Assembly: GCA_015178975.1 (NCBI GenBank)
Contig: WHVD01000220.1
Location: forward strand, 1 to 64,000
Reading direction: 5' to 3'
Origin: Hysterangium stoloniferum
Taxonomy: Eukaryota; Basidiomycota; Agaricomycetes; Hysterangiales; Hysterangiaceae
DNA: 64,000 nucleotides
The notes beneath the pieces are model-generated. The model was not told the origin of the DNA, did not search any database, and saw only the letters and a list, made by a program, of their open reading frames with translations. Shown one piece after another: positions 52,933 to 64,000 of the stretch (positions are counted from its first letter, which is position 1; each line of letters starts with the position of its first letter). A program made the translations under genes and the position numbers.

Positions 52933-54138
52933 GAAGGTTGGGCCATAGATCAAGGGGAGTCCAATTGGAAGTTTGGGCCAGAAAATGACTAGGGACATGT
53001 GGAGAACTTAACTGGAAAAGGGGAGAGTCTGATGAGTTCCAAGTCATAAGAGGAGGTGTCTAGTTGAGGGCAGAATACCAGACTGGGATTTGGATTGAAG
53101 GGTACTTGAGGGATGAAGGTCAGGTTCCAGTGGATTCCGGATCTTGATACTGGTCTGGAAGATGGTTCAGAACTTGATATGATTTCCAGGAAATACTCTG
53201 AGGAGTCTCCGGGAATGGAACTTCACACAATGCCTGTATAGTGGAGAGTGGTTTCTATTGCACTGCTGAATTCATTGCATGGACTAGGAGTTGTGAGGAG
53301 GACTCTAGGGTCCAGCATGTGAAATCTGGGAGGTTGGGGGAATGTGTTCTAGGAGTATAGGATGATGCTCTGAGGTTCAATTTGATGCCAAATGTACCAG
53401 ACAGATTTCATGTTAAGTGAGTGCATTGTTTTTGTGTTAAAAGTGTTTATTTTGCATTTGATGAGCATGGATCTGTCATGATGCCTCAACAATATGCAAA
53501 GTGGATGTGTTGGAATTTATGGTATTGTGTTGCAAGCCATTGAGGATGCTCACAGTCTTCCTGCACTCTTTTTGGTTATACTATACTAAATAGTTTATTT
53601 GACAAATGCTCGGCTATGTAGTACTTTACAGTAGCTTAGTAATATGAACTTGACTTCATCTTCTTTATACAGTCGACATCTTACAGCTACATAGTCCTGA
53701 CTTATTTCACAAAAAAACAAAACAATTGAACCATGGTGACTGGCACTTGTGCCATATTTTTTTAAAAATTACATGCACACAAAGTCAGTACAAAAGTGTA
53801 CTAAAAAACATAGTAAAAATATTCGGAACCTTTACCTAATTAGAAGTGTAAAATTGTACTGAGACCAGGGCAATAATTTCGGAGTTTACCCTTAATGACG
53901 GTCCACAGAAGTTCAGTTCCCGTGAGTCACGCGGTACCAATTTTTTTTTCTTTTTTTAATATCACGCGGTACCAATCTATACTCAGCTACTATGCAAGGT
54001 CTTCATTTTCAACTCTCGGAATAAGCTCGGCAACCCACCAATTAGCGCGATAAGTAATAATTAATCATTACAGAGAATTAGCCATATCTAATATAACCCC
54101 AAACGGATACAAATGGAGGCAAATCAAACGTCTTGACA
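52933..54138. other. Intergenic; transition from repeats to host DNA
   Basis: No gene is seen. Up to about 53430 the text looks repeat-derived and CpG-poor. After about 53880 CpG returns. ACGCGGTACCAAT occurs twice (about 53928 and 53963) around a T run. Confidence 0.5.
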
Positions 54139-57004
54139 CTAAGCAATACGCCCTAAAGAGGACAGATATTGTGCCAACATCGAGACGATAAGTGCCAGAA
54201 CCAGGCCACATAATACAGCCACCTTCGTCGTCAAAACAAAAGCAGAAGACGCCGCCTCCTGGATGTCAACCACAAAAGGCGGGAAGTCTACGTCCATCCA
54301 CACATCCCATGACTTTAGCGCGACAACAGCAGTCCCCGCATCCACGCCAGCTTTTCGTCGCCGATCCTTCTCCTTCTCAAGAGCCATTTGCTGCTTATCC
54401 AAGAGGCGGCTGACATCGGACAGCCAGCCGTAGACCGGCGGATACTGTACCCGGCCGCCCTCTATGAGCGGCTCTCCGTCTTCGCCAATGTACCATGTCG
54501 GCACCACCTCTGTCAGGCTCGGTACCACCCATGCACTAGGACGGGCGGCCCTTGTTCGCTTCGGCGGGCGGGAGCGATGATCTGGTGTATTATTGCCAGG
54601 ATCATCTGCACAATAGATACCTCCAGATTGCCCACCATTCACGAGACAAGTCCTCACCTGACAGGTTGGCGGGGGTCCGATAGCTCGTTGAGTTGGTGCT
54701 GGGGAAGGGCCGGGGATCAGTGTCGGTCGTCTTACCTGTGCGTCGTGCGACGAAGGATCGTAAAATGCGGTAAGGTGGATGTGGGCAATATCTGTTGTTT
54801 GGCCTATGAGTTGCATCCGGAAACCGTCGAGCGTAAAGACTGTTAGTTTATAATGGAATTAGGATGTCAAACCGTTTTCGATGTAAAGATTTTATTGTCA
54901 TTTTTTTTACCTTTCATAGACGCAAATTCTTCTTCCGGAGCAGCTTCTATCCACTGAAATAGAAATTCCTGCACTCGCGTTGGATAGGGCTGTGAAATCA
55001 AATTTTGCACCTGTTCAAATCGTAGACATGTCAATGCAAGAATGAATGAAAAGCACAATAACTCACTTGCAGCCCATTTCCCCAATTGGAAGACGCGATA
55101 TTTAAAAATATAGCGCCTTTCTCCCCAGCCACGACGGTTTTTGCCTTGACGGCCACTGACCTGGTCTGCTCTTTGCTATGGTACGGTAATGCTTGTTTCC
55201 GTGCGACCTTGTTGCCTAATGGTGTTATCCACTCGATAGACCCCAGCAGAACCTTTATGCTAGATGGTCCGGAATCACGATGAGTCTTAGAGGGCTTGTA
55301 GGCCTGCTTCGGAGCTAATAAGACCAGGGAGAATGACATGTTAATCGTCTGAAACAGGGGCAATTCATACGCCACGTCAGTAAGGGAGGATGGATCTGAT
55401 ACAGTGAGGAGTAGAGACGGTCGTATTGCAGAATGAAGCGAATCCGTAGTGTCGGGAAGGATGGATGCGTAGATGAGAGGTGTACTCAATGCATTAGAAT
55501 AAAAAACGAGCCCGCCTTCGAGAGTTAAATCCAGAGAATCATCGGCAACGGATGATGCTGTTATTATATCCTAATTATTTGAAACGATTGTTATTTCATC
55601 CATGGATAATGAATATTAAACAGTTGTACGTACTATTTTGTCCCGGAGCTGAAAATCTTCTGCCACAAAACTTGCCATGGGACCATCTGAAATCTTCCAT
55701 TTTTCAAACTCGCCGCGTATCAGCGATTCGACCGGCCGATAGTAGTACAAGCCCTCGACCGAATTTCGCGATGCTGCTTCTTTCGAACGAATCAGTGCCA
55801 CGATCTCATCCACGCCGTCGCCGTCGAAATCTGCACATCGAGCTTGGATAATGGACATTTCGGGCCCAAAGTCGTCCACGACATGTTTCGACCACTGGAC
55901 ATTGTGCATGTCCATATTTGTTGCTGCGTGAGACCGGCTGTAAACAATTAGACGGTGCCCAGTGAATGGCTGTTCAAGTGTTTAGCGGGAGGGTGATATT
56001 ATACAGTTTACTGGAGAATCCACCTCTGAGGATACAATGTATAGCGGCGATTCCCCGATATTTCCTATGCTTACGAGGCCACATCCGGATGTAACACGGG
56101 GTGTTCTTACCATCGTTGGTCCGATACCACGAACATGCCATCTGCTCATTTCCCACCAAAGGAGTGTGACTCCTTCGGTGCTTGCCAGGAGTACCTTATC
56201 TAGTCCTCCCTCGTGACCACCAGTGTGAGGAATCACATGTATTGCTGATATTAATCTAAACGTGTCCGGAAAGGCCATACTTGAAAGCCATGGTTGTCCC
56301 GAGACGATATTTGATGGTTGAGTATAGACGACAATTGGTGAGTGGCCTTTGCCGGAGTCAGATACAGGTACCATAACAGATACAGCCATAACCTGCAGAG
56401 AAAACGTGTTTGTGAAATGTCCCACTGCAAGTTCAATTTATGTCAGAGACCTGGCGGGAAAATTTGGGACTAAAGACAAGTACGTAATTACCTTTGATAA
56501 AGCGCGTCCCGGGATATCTTCCGATCTCGCGTCGGACCCATGTTCCAGTCGTGGAGCCAGTGTTTTCTAACCAAGTGACGCGGCCGCCGTGAAGATTGAT
56601 CTTGTTGCCCGACGCAAACTCGTCCACCAGAATAACTAAAAAGAATGACAATTCAGAAGCAGCGTCAATTCTCATATCAATCGGTTACCATCGTTATACC
56701 CATTTTTAGAAATATCAGCGTACACGATGTCTCGGGGGCTTTTTAATGTGACAATTTTGACTTTGTCCCATCGGTGGCTTGGAGGCTCAGGAGTACCTCT
56801 GTAGCTAGGATCGCATGGATTTCGATAGAGACATAAATCCAGGGAGTTAACATCTTGCTTTGGTGATTTCTCCAGAACGAGAACGTCTTTTGGTCTCGGT
56901 CGCTTTGTCTTTTTTGAAGCGAATGGAAATGACTCTATAAATACGGTATTCGCTTGAGTGAGAGGGATGTCTTCGAAAAACGGCAGCTGCGAGGAGGGGG
57001 ACAT
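54139..57004 (-). CDS. FG-GAP/VCBS-type propeller protein, similar to fungal aldos-2-ulose dehydratase N-terminal region, with C-terminal membrane anchor
   Basis: Seven exons keep phase: 57004-56689, 56635-56492, 56424-56005, 55923-55634, 55570-55067, 55010-54911 and 54839-54139, giving 824 aa. Propeller-like text includes VYADISKNGYND, LHGGRVTWLENTG and LDKVLLASTEGVTLLWWE. A calcium-loop FG-GAP motif, ADFDGDGVDEIVA, lies at about 323-335. The order resembles fungal aldos-2-ulose dehydratase (anhydrofructose breakdown) as I know the family, but I see no match to its C-terminal catalytic half, so enzyme activity is uncertain. The end holds a basic helix (KQQMALEKEKDRRRKA) and one hydrophobic segment near the C-terminus (VAVLCGLVLALIVSMLAQYL). 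No signal peptide is seen. The last exon is the least certain part and could be a separate gene. Confidence 0.6.
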
Positions 57005-57878
57005 TTGTAGAGTCTACTAGCAGGTTAGAGAAGAGGAAAGAGACGTCGTAAGCGTATATAAACAGAGAGTGGCGGAGGAATCAAATAACCCAGCTTCTGG
57101 ATGCCACTGTGCACGGGCGTGGGGAACGCAGCCGAAATCGTACCGTATCAATGGCGGCCGGTGCCACAACGGCTACTTAAAAACTCCTTTTGTTCAAGAT
57201 ACAAGGATACAATACAACTATCTTTCCCCAGAAGCTTATCGTAAACGCGGCACGGGTTCCGGTGACAGGTACATGCGAATTGATCAAGCTAGCTCAAAAA
57301 GGCTCCTTATTCAATCAATTTTCCGGTGGTGCACATGTATTATCAATCCATGTGAATATGCTTTTTCAAAAGGCAGAATTCAATTGCATTTTCTTGCATT
57401 GAAGGGCTAGAATTCAAATGTTCATTTGGTTGAAAGGAGATTCAAAGCAGGTTGGTTGCCAAAAAAATTAATTTAAATACGCGGCTTACGTTTCAGACGT
57501 GGTGTGGCAGTCAATCAGGGTGAGTTCCGTATTTCAGGAATACGGAACACGAATGAGCGTATGTACATTATTATAACCAACGCTATAGTTTAGATCTATA
57601 TGGTAAAGTTACAGATAAAACACCGGACGTGGATATTATCACACTTGTATCATTGCATCCACCAAGAATAAACAAGCCAAGAATCACCCGTCTATTTACT
57701 ACAAAGTATGATACCAATCTCAAAATTACTGAGCTTAAAGCAATATTTTCCAATCAAAGCGAAGATAAGACGTGTGAATCAGAATCGAAGTGCAGGATAT
57801 CCTATATCTTCATGTTCTCTTTTGTTGAGCCTGCTGACATAAAACAATAAGATATCACATCAACGGAGTTATATCGGA
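57005..57878. other. Intergenic between FG-GAP protein and RNA-binding protein genes
   Basis: It is the 5' flank of the FG-GAP gene and the 3' flank of the RRM gene; both read minus. Open stretches on the plus strand lack codon structure or known motifs. No repeat seen. Confidence 0.5.
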
Positions 57879-60749
57879 CTATTTATAAATTAGACTGACC
57901 ATAAACGCAAGTAGTTGTTGATATTGAGGTCCTGATATGGGGGGGTTGCTAGCGCCTTGAGGTGGCGGTGGCGGAGGCGAATGCTGGGGTAAAGAGTAGG
58001 GCATTGGTGGCGGCGCTTGTTGTTGAGGTGGCTGTTGCTGAGGTTGCTGTTGCTGCTGCTGCTGAATTTGCTGCTGCGCCTGCTGTAGTAACGCCATGAT
58101 ATTAGCCGGTAAAGCAGGTGCCCCCGCTGAAGGTGGTTGTTGCAGCGGGGCCTGCTGGTGATTCTGCTGCTGCTGTTGCTGGTGCTGTGGGGGAGGTGGA
58201 GGCGGGTATCCATAAGGATTGGGATTGGGCGCTGGCGGCGGCGGCATGTACTGCTGCTGTTGTGGCGGTTGCTGCTGTTGTAAAGCGCCGGGCGGCGGTA
58301 GCGATGGGTAGTAATGACCCATAGGGTTGGGCGGCATTGGCGGTAGCGGCATGGGCATCCTAGGCGGTGCAGCAGGTATCTGCGGCACTGGCGGTGGTTG
58401 GGGTGCTGCTGAAGGAGCAGGCTGTTTGAGTGCTGCCAACAACTAGATTGGTTTATGTACATGTTAGGAGTCGAATAGGAAGGAAATAACGCAGAGCATA
58501 CCTCTTGGACCTTCTTTGCCTTTTCCAGCCTGTTCTCGTCAGGCGGACCATATCCATCATCCCTATCGTATCTTTTGCCGGGGCCCATGTCATCATATCG
58601 TCGCCCACGGTCACGCCCCCAATCATCCCGCGACGGTCGCTCTCTTTCCCAGTCGTCAAGTTCGCGATCACGAGGGTCACGATCGCGGAAGCCCTCCCGA
58701 CCATTCCCTCGGCCGCCTCCGCCTCGTCCTCCACCACGTCCTCCACCACGTCCTCGTGTTGAGCGTTCATCTTCCCCATAGGAGCGGTCTCTAAGTTCGG
58801 CCCGCCTGGGTTAGATTATGCCGTGAGGAAGAAGACGTAACCAGGGACACCAGGCTACTCACTTTGCTGGCGGGAATGGGCCCGGCGGAAGAGGTGTATC
58901 AGGTACATCCCAAGCAAAGATAATATCCATGACGCCGTCCTGCAGACCTTGGTGGCGCAAACGGTCGTGTGCCTCTTCACAAGCCTGCGTGAGAGTTATA
59001 AAATGATCACGGAACATGAGAATAATCTACTAACGCGGATATCGTACATCTCCACATATCGTTGACTAGAACGAGTTTAGTAAATTACGGTAGAATTAAG
59101 ACGCTCCAGCGTACTCTGGTCGATCACCGACATGCTTCACACTTTTTACATCCCCAAACTGCTGAAATTTGCGTCGCACTTCGGTATCGTCAATCGGTTG
59201 ACCCGAAGCCGAGTTCCGTAAGGTGACAAGCAATGTACCCTGTTGAAGAATATCAGGAAATGATAATGTCTAGGGCATAAAAGTGACATAGATAAACAGA
59301 CCTGATTCTTGTCTCGGTCACATTCCTGCTGCTGCTCGTCTCCCCTGGGCAAGCTGTAGTGGACATCAATCTAAATATGTATTGAAAATTCTACTTCATC
59401 CTTCAGGCCACTTAATGCTTACAGGTCGTCCGCTGATCTCACTTCCCTGCAATCGTTCCCTTGCACGTTCTGCAGCACGCAAGTCAAACTGAAAGGTTCA
59501 TGGATCAGCGACCAACATAACAATACATCGGGATAGATAGTTTAGAAGTGTGATCTGCTGCTTACGTATGTAACGAAAACCATTCCTCGGTTTGCAATCA
59601 AATCAAAGAAAGTCTTGATCTCTCCATGTTCCTCAAACCTACGACGGACATCATTGCTATCGGTTTCATACTGAAGGAAACCCGCGAAAAAATTGTTAGC
59701 ATGATCTCAGCACAATGTAGGCCGGAACTGAAAGTAAGAAAACACCCAGACAACATCTCGTACAATGCGCCAAGAAGTGTGCCATGAAACTGCTGCCAAT
59801 TAACACTTTTTCGACAAAGGCAGGCGTTTTTGCATAGAAATCGTAAAACGACATTCGGAAAATAAATAAGACTTAAGAAGCAGATCACACCTTGATATTT
59901 CTTATGAACAAAGTCCTGCAGGGACGTTCACGTTGTATCCGCTCCTCAATCAATGAATCATGTATCTTGTCATCCCGTTCTTTCCGCATGTTAGGTCGTT
60001 TACCACGGTTAGCTGCTCCAAACTGTCCACGAGGTGACTGGGGCTTATCTAAGAAGGTTGGACGTAAGTAACCCCACGCTTGTATCAAGAGGGAGAGGAA
60101 AAGGAACACGAAAAAGACAGGGCCTTCGGGGCCGAGGATAGGATATTACAGGCTTAGGAAACCGAATGGGATAGTCTCCAACACGCTCAAATCGCTGGTT
60201 AGCACGACTTATCACAGAGCAATGACTTTCAAGACGAAAGCGACAATTCCCAAAGGGCTCAAAGACCGACCATTCACAGAGGGACTGATCTGAAAAACCT
60301 TTTGTGTTCCTCATCCTCACCCTTACATGTGACAGGCGGAAGACATCGACTCGGTGCAAACAAAAAAAATTCTCGAACACACCTTCATACGCTGCACCAC
60401 CAGTTCCGTATCCTTGGTTTTGCGGTTCGTATGCTGCGCCATACATTGTAGAACTAAAGGGAGGAACGGATGTCACTCCTACTTGTTGCTGTCCTTGCCC
60501 TTGCCCTTGAAAAGAATAATAAGGATCGCTGTGGCTAGTAGCGCCGTTGTTCACATTGTAGCTTTGCGGGTTATTGTAACCAGTGTCGTCAAAGTCACTG
60601 TTATCGTAATTATATGAGGGACCACCACCGCGGCCACCTCTGCCTCCTCGCGCGGCAGGTCTTCCGAAACGAGCCTGTCGATCTGGCCCAGGACTCTGGG
60701 GTGAGCCGCCTCTTCTAGGAGGACCATCGTAGCCGTAATGACGATTCAT
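57879..60749 (-). CDS. Tandem-RRM RNA-binding protein, Mei2-like, with Arg-rich and Pro/Gln-rich tail
   Basis: Ten exons keep phase: 60749-60383, 60048-59891, 59670-59566, 59488-59423, 59370-59302, 59239-59115, 59065-59035, 58984-58863, 58805-58502 and 58442-57879, 636 aa. The N-terminus is Gly/Arg- and Asn/Tyr-rich (PRRGGSPQSPG, RGGRGGRGGG). RRM1 (about 167-240) has RNP2 TLFIRNI and RNP1-like RGMVFVTY, then HYSLPR. RRM2 (about 256-335) has GTLLVTLRN and QRYVEMYDIR. The pair resembles the N-terminal RRMs of Mei2-like proteins, which control meiosis and mRNA fate (family knowledge). I see no third C-terminal Mei2 RRM. An Arg/Gly/Asp-rich box (349-430) and a Pro/Gln tail follow. The first intron is long (334 nt). 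The start lies 387 bases from the Rab5 gene on the other strand. Confidence 0.8.
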
Positions 60750-61136
60750 GGTTTGCTTGTTTTGCTTGTAGGAGATAGAACTTAATGATAAAAGAACTTT
60801 GAATGCTCAGAAATCTTGCGAATGAGGCTTCAAGGAGTTTAATAGAGTTTTTGATGGGGGATGCGCTGGCGGGAGCGGGACTCGCTGGAATGCTTTCAGC
60901 TTCTGAAAAACCTGACCTGTTTGCAGGTGAGTGATCCTGGCGGCTTAACTTAGGCCTCGCGGTTTTCCTGGTGTGGGATTTGCGGTACAAGGCGATAGAG
61001 AGGGCAAGTTTGCAATCGGATGATTGTAGTAGGAAGCAACGAGCGTCGAGCGGAGCTGTTATGGGCGCCTTTTTGCTCATCATCCTATCTTAGTCACGCA
61101 CAGTCCCGCACAGCAATACTTCTTTCCTCCAGCTTC
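60750..61136. promoter_or_regulatory. Shared divergent promoter region of the RRM and Rab5 genes
   Basis: The 387 bases between the two start codons must hold both promoters, because the genes point away from each other. No clear TATA box on either side; pyrimidine runs precede the Rab5 ATG (CTTCTTTCCTCC). Co-regulation is possible but not shown. Confidence 0.5.
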
Positions 61137-62261
61137 ATGTCCCAATTTCAATTCAAACTTGTCCTTCTAGGTGCGTATCAAGGAATTCGCTTGTTAAATC
61201 GATTATTTGCTAATTGTTGTTCAGGTGAATCGGCGGTAGGCAAGTCGAGGTGAGTATCGTCTGATAACCCATAGTCGCTAGTTGCTCATTTACTTCAGTC
61301 TTGTCCTACGGTTCGTCAAGGATCAGTTTGATGACTACCGAGAGAGCACGATTGGTGGTGAGTATTCCATGTCACAGCTGCAATATTGTCTGACAATTTG
61401 GCCATACCAGCTGCATTTTTAACGCAGACAGTACAACTGGATGATGCTACTACAGTAAAGTTTGAGATTTGGTGGGTTGTTTACCCCTGTCCCCGTTGCT
61501 GTGACATACGGCTTACTATTGTCGTCATCAGGGATACTGCAGGGCAAGAACGGTACAAGGTCTGCATAATTTAGTCGACAGGAAAGGCTTATTAACATGC
61601 AATACAATTCTTCTAGTCTCTGGTACGCATCTGCAATTCTGTATTTTTATTTATTTCAACCTTCTAACTCACCTTCAGGCCCCAATGTACTATCGGAATG
61701 CCCACTGTGCACTAGTTGTATATGACATCACGCAATCAGTATGCCCCACTACCGTTGGCTTGGCTTTTCGCCTCACCATTCCATTCTTAGGCTTCACTGG
61801 ACAAAGCGCGCACCTGGATTCGTGAACTACAACGTCAAGCCGATCCCTCAATTGTCATCCTCCTCTGCGGCAACAAGACAGATCTTGAAGCACGGAGGTG
61901 TGTCTCATTAACAATACCCCGTCAAAGAGCCACACCTAATATTATTTCACACCCTAGACAAGTCACTAAAGAGGAAGCTCAGAAATACGCAGAAGAAGAG
62001 GGCCTAATGTGGGGCGAAGCCTCAGCAAAGTCCGGTGAAGGTGTCACGGATATTTTCACCTCAATTGGTCAGTCCAGTCACCGCAATCGCCTGTAGCGAC
62101 TCTCACGTCCCCCTGATACAGCCAAGAAGCTCCCATTGACTGCGCCCGCTCGCGCCCCCGCAGGTGCCGGCGCCGGCGCACGCTCAGCCGCAAGAGGCAC
62201 AGGGGTCGATCTGAACAAGTCAGGAGCTTCTACGGGTGGACAGGACGGCTGTAACTGCTAA
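61137..62261 (+). CDS. Rab5-type small GTPase (Ypt5/Vps21 group)
   Basis: Ten exons: 61137-61170, 61225-61249, 61299-61357, 61411-61471, 61533-61560, 61618-61623, 61679-61738, 61791-61897, 61958-62067 and 62122-62261, giving 209 aa. The P-loop is GESAVGKS (12-19), switch I is YRESTIGAAF (33-42), G3 is WDTAGQE (60-66), G4 is NKTD (119-122) and G5 is SAK (149-151). The C-terminus is CNC, a site for double geranylgeranylation. The Rab5 group is indicated by STIGAAFLTQ, followed by [17 protein letters not shown]. Such proteins act on early endosomes in vesicle fusion. One exon is only six bases (TCTCTG, Ser-Leu); its join is needed to make the conserved SLAPMYY. The gene appears intact. Confidence 0.9.
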
Positions 62262-62850
62262 ATTCACTCTCCCCAGCGGCGCAGCACCATGCACCCTCCT
62301 TCCTCTTTTGATCCTTTCCCCTCCGCCCCCCCTTCTTCGAGCTGCGAGTCGACGAACATTAGTGTCATACTTATCGCTTGCGGTTTTGATTCACGTATTT
62401 TCTCATATATACATACACTGCAATCCTATTTCTATTTAGAATCCTGGAGAACTAACCTTGCCTTTGTAATTTATGACGTTCAGATGCGCAGTTTTCACGT
62501 GCATCTCCTTTATTTTCTTGTCCCAATGTGTTGACACATGCACAGCATCACTGTGATAATGAAGATATAGTGCTATTTATACTGATAATAAGCTGGACAC
62601 GGAGGCAGAGGCAGATAGGAGATAGGAGACATAAATGAGGATATGAAAATATGAAGATGGGATAGGAATACGGAGATAAAGCCCAAGTGGAATAAGGATG
62701 AAGGAGAGGTAATAATTTGTTATTAGAAGACATCCCCGAGTCCATAAGGGGTTGGATACAATTGTGAAAAGATAAGGCAATCGAATTGGATACAACAAAA
62801 TACTGACTGAAATATCCAATGTCCCCAACGCACGCCCGCCACCAAAAAAG
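62262..62850. other. Convergent 3' intergenic region
   Basis: It lies between the stop codons of the Rab5 gene (plus) and the RasGEF gene (minus). A CT-rich stretch follows the Rab5 stop. No gene or shared repeat seen. Confidence 0.5.
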
Positions 62851-64000
62851 CTAGAAACCAGCCGCCTCCAGTCCCTTTCGAATATCAGCATGTGCAAGCT
62901 CAGCATGCTGCACTTCTTGACTTCGCATCCAAAATCCGCCTTCGTCCTTTGACGCGGCAAGATTGAGTTGCGTTTCAACGAATTGCATGACCTGAATGCA
63001 TGAAGAAAAGGGCAAACGGCGATCAGTAAGTACGTGGATTACGCTGAAGCAGAAAGAGGAACATACATTCGGCGTTTCACTAATCTTATACTCGCGTACT
63101 TTCGGTTGATGTCGTAAGATGGTTTGTACAACGTCCGACATCTTGCGATACTTTATGAAATTTACCAACCGTATCTCTCGACTTGGGACATCCGGCTCGG
63201 TAGTAGTAACTTCAATGGTATTTGGATAGGTCTCATAGGTCTTGTCCATATCAGAAAGATAGATACCTGAAAATAACATAATGAATAATCGTGCAACCTA
63301 CAGCGACAATGACGATGATGACGAGTAACGTACCAATGTAGGGCAAGCACGGCAATGATGCGTTGCCGAGGTCATTAAAGAGATTACGATACGTATTGAA
63401 GTTCGAAGTTGGTTCAAATAATTTCATTAACGGTTCGATATGCGACGATCGATGCACGTGCGCCCAAGTCAACTGCAACTTCGTAATGACCTGACTCGTC
63501 AACGCCGCAATAATCGCGGTCATCGACGAATAGTTATTGAAAAGACGACACTTCTAGAAACCACGATACGCATGTCAGCAAGACCCTTCCGAGCACCATG
63601 ATCGCGCAACGACAACGACATACCTCTGCGACCTTAATCCACATATCAATCGTATCCGCCCGTTTCCCCAACGCATCGTTATTCAACACACTCATCTTTA
63701 CCCACGCAGCCAACTTATCGCTTGTCGACACGAACGGCCGCAGATTACGCACACCCTCGCCCTTCTGATTCGAACCCCACGTAATGCACTCGTGGGGCCG
63801 GATCTTCAGGTACAGCCGTGCCTCGTATAGTGTCAGCTGTCTCGCCAGCTCATTATGATCTATCCTGAGGAAATCGTTCTTGTATCCATTCTTCACCTTG
63901 GATGCCCGACGTCTTGGAGTCATAACGGGCGCGAACGGCCGGATGTTGATGTCTGAGGAGCGCTGGATTTCCAGTTGTCAATGGAAAGGACACGTTAAAT
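62851..64000 (-). CDS. Ras guanine-nucleotide exchange factor, C-terminal RasGEF (Cdc25-type) domain, partial
   Basis: Exons seen are about 63958-63624, 63553-63334, 63266-63067 and 62991-62851; phases agree. The gene continues beyond the right edge, so start and N-terminal domains are unknown. The catalytic RasGEF domain is clear: DHNELARQLTLYEARLYLKI, the conserved ECI-x-W, SDKLAAWVKMSVL, RADTIDMWIKVAEKCRLFNN, YSSMTAIIAALTS, LKLFEPTSNFNTYRNLF-like text and LPCLPYIGIYLSDM. These proteins load GTP on Ras at the membrane, as yeast Cdc25 does. The C-terminal text after the domain (VNFIKYRKMSDVVQTILRHQ) is also usual for the family. It cannot be told here whether it carries an SH3 or other upstream domain. 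No defect seen. Confidence 0.85.

Noticed and set aside
58118..58794. Plus-strand open frames over the RRM gene
   Set aside because: They arise from the Arg- and Pro/Gln-rich low-complexity coding of the minus-strand gene.
1..64000. tRNA or rRNA genes
   Set aside because: I looked for paired A and B boxes and for rRNA text and saw none I could support; a covariance-model scan would be decisive.

Overview
The window is nuclear DNA of a filamentous fungus, most likely an Agaricomycete and possibly in the Rhizoctonia/Ceratobasidium area. The lineage is an inference from the short (about 45-60 nt) introns, the multi-exon pepsin-like proteases, and the type of chromodomain Ty3/gypsy elements; no database search was possible. 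About three quarters of the window is nested transposable-element DNA. Host genes sit in two islands, at 21.5-27.9 kb and 54.1-64.0 kb.

Repeat layout. At 1-6113 lies a decayed Ty3/gypsy element (element 1) with its 3' LTR and a spliced gene on the opposite strand behind pol. From 6.1 to 20.5 kb there is a pile-up of solo LTRs (families named A to E here), a Tc1/mariner copy, small TIR elements, a Helitron Rep/helicase remnant, and an unrecognised gene broken into three pieces by later insertions. From 28.5 to 35.8 kb lies a second gypsy element (element 2), CpG-poor and full of stops, whose gag is split by three solo LTRs. One of those LTRs carries a further TIR element. From 35.8 to 39.8 kb there is an inverted gag remnant, followed by LTR and TIR-element copies. 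From 39.8 to 51.0 kb lies a young, complete gypsy element on the minus strand (element 3) with near-identical LTRs and an extra ORF downstream of pol. A copia gag remnant and one more LTR follow up to 52.9 kb.

Host genes. Island 1 (all minus strand) holds two paralogous secreted aspartic proteases flanking a predicted six-pass membrane protein. Island 2 holds a membrane-anchored FG-GAP-type propeller protein, a tandem-RRM Mei2-like RNA-binding protein, a Rab5-type GTPase transcribed divergently from it, and the C-terminal RasGEF domain of a Ras exchange factor cut by the window edge. Exons were assigned by hand from splice signals and reading phase. All multi-exon host genes close in frame, except that the 5' end of the last one lies outside the window.

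Main items for a second look: the antisense zinc-cluster gene inside element 1; an apparently undescribed family of about 675 bp non-coding TIR elements with TWA-like target duplications; a promoter-like module shared by otherwise unrelated LTR families; the orphan gene at 12.2-15.6 kb; and the intact extra ORF of element 3.
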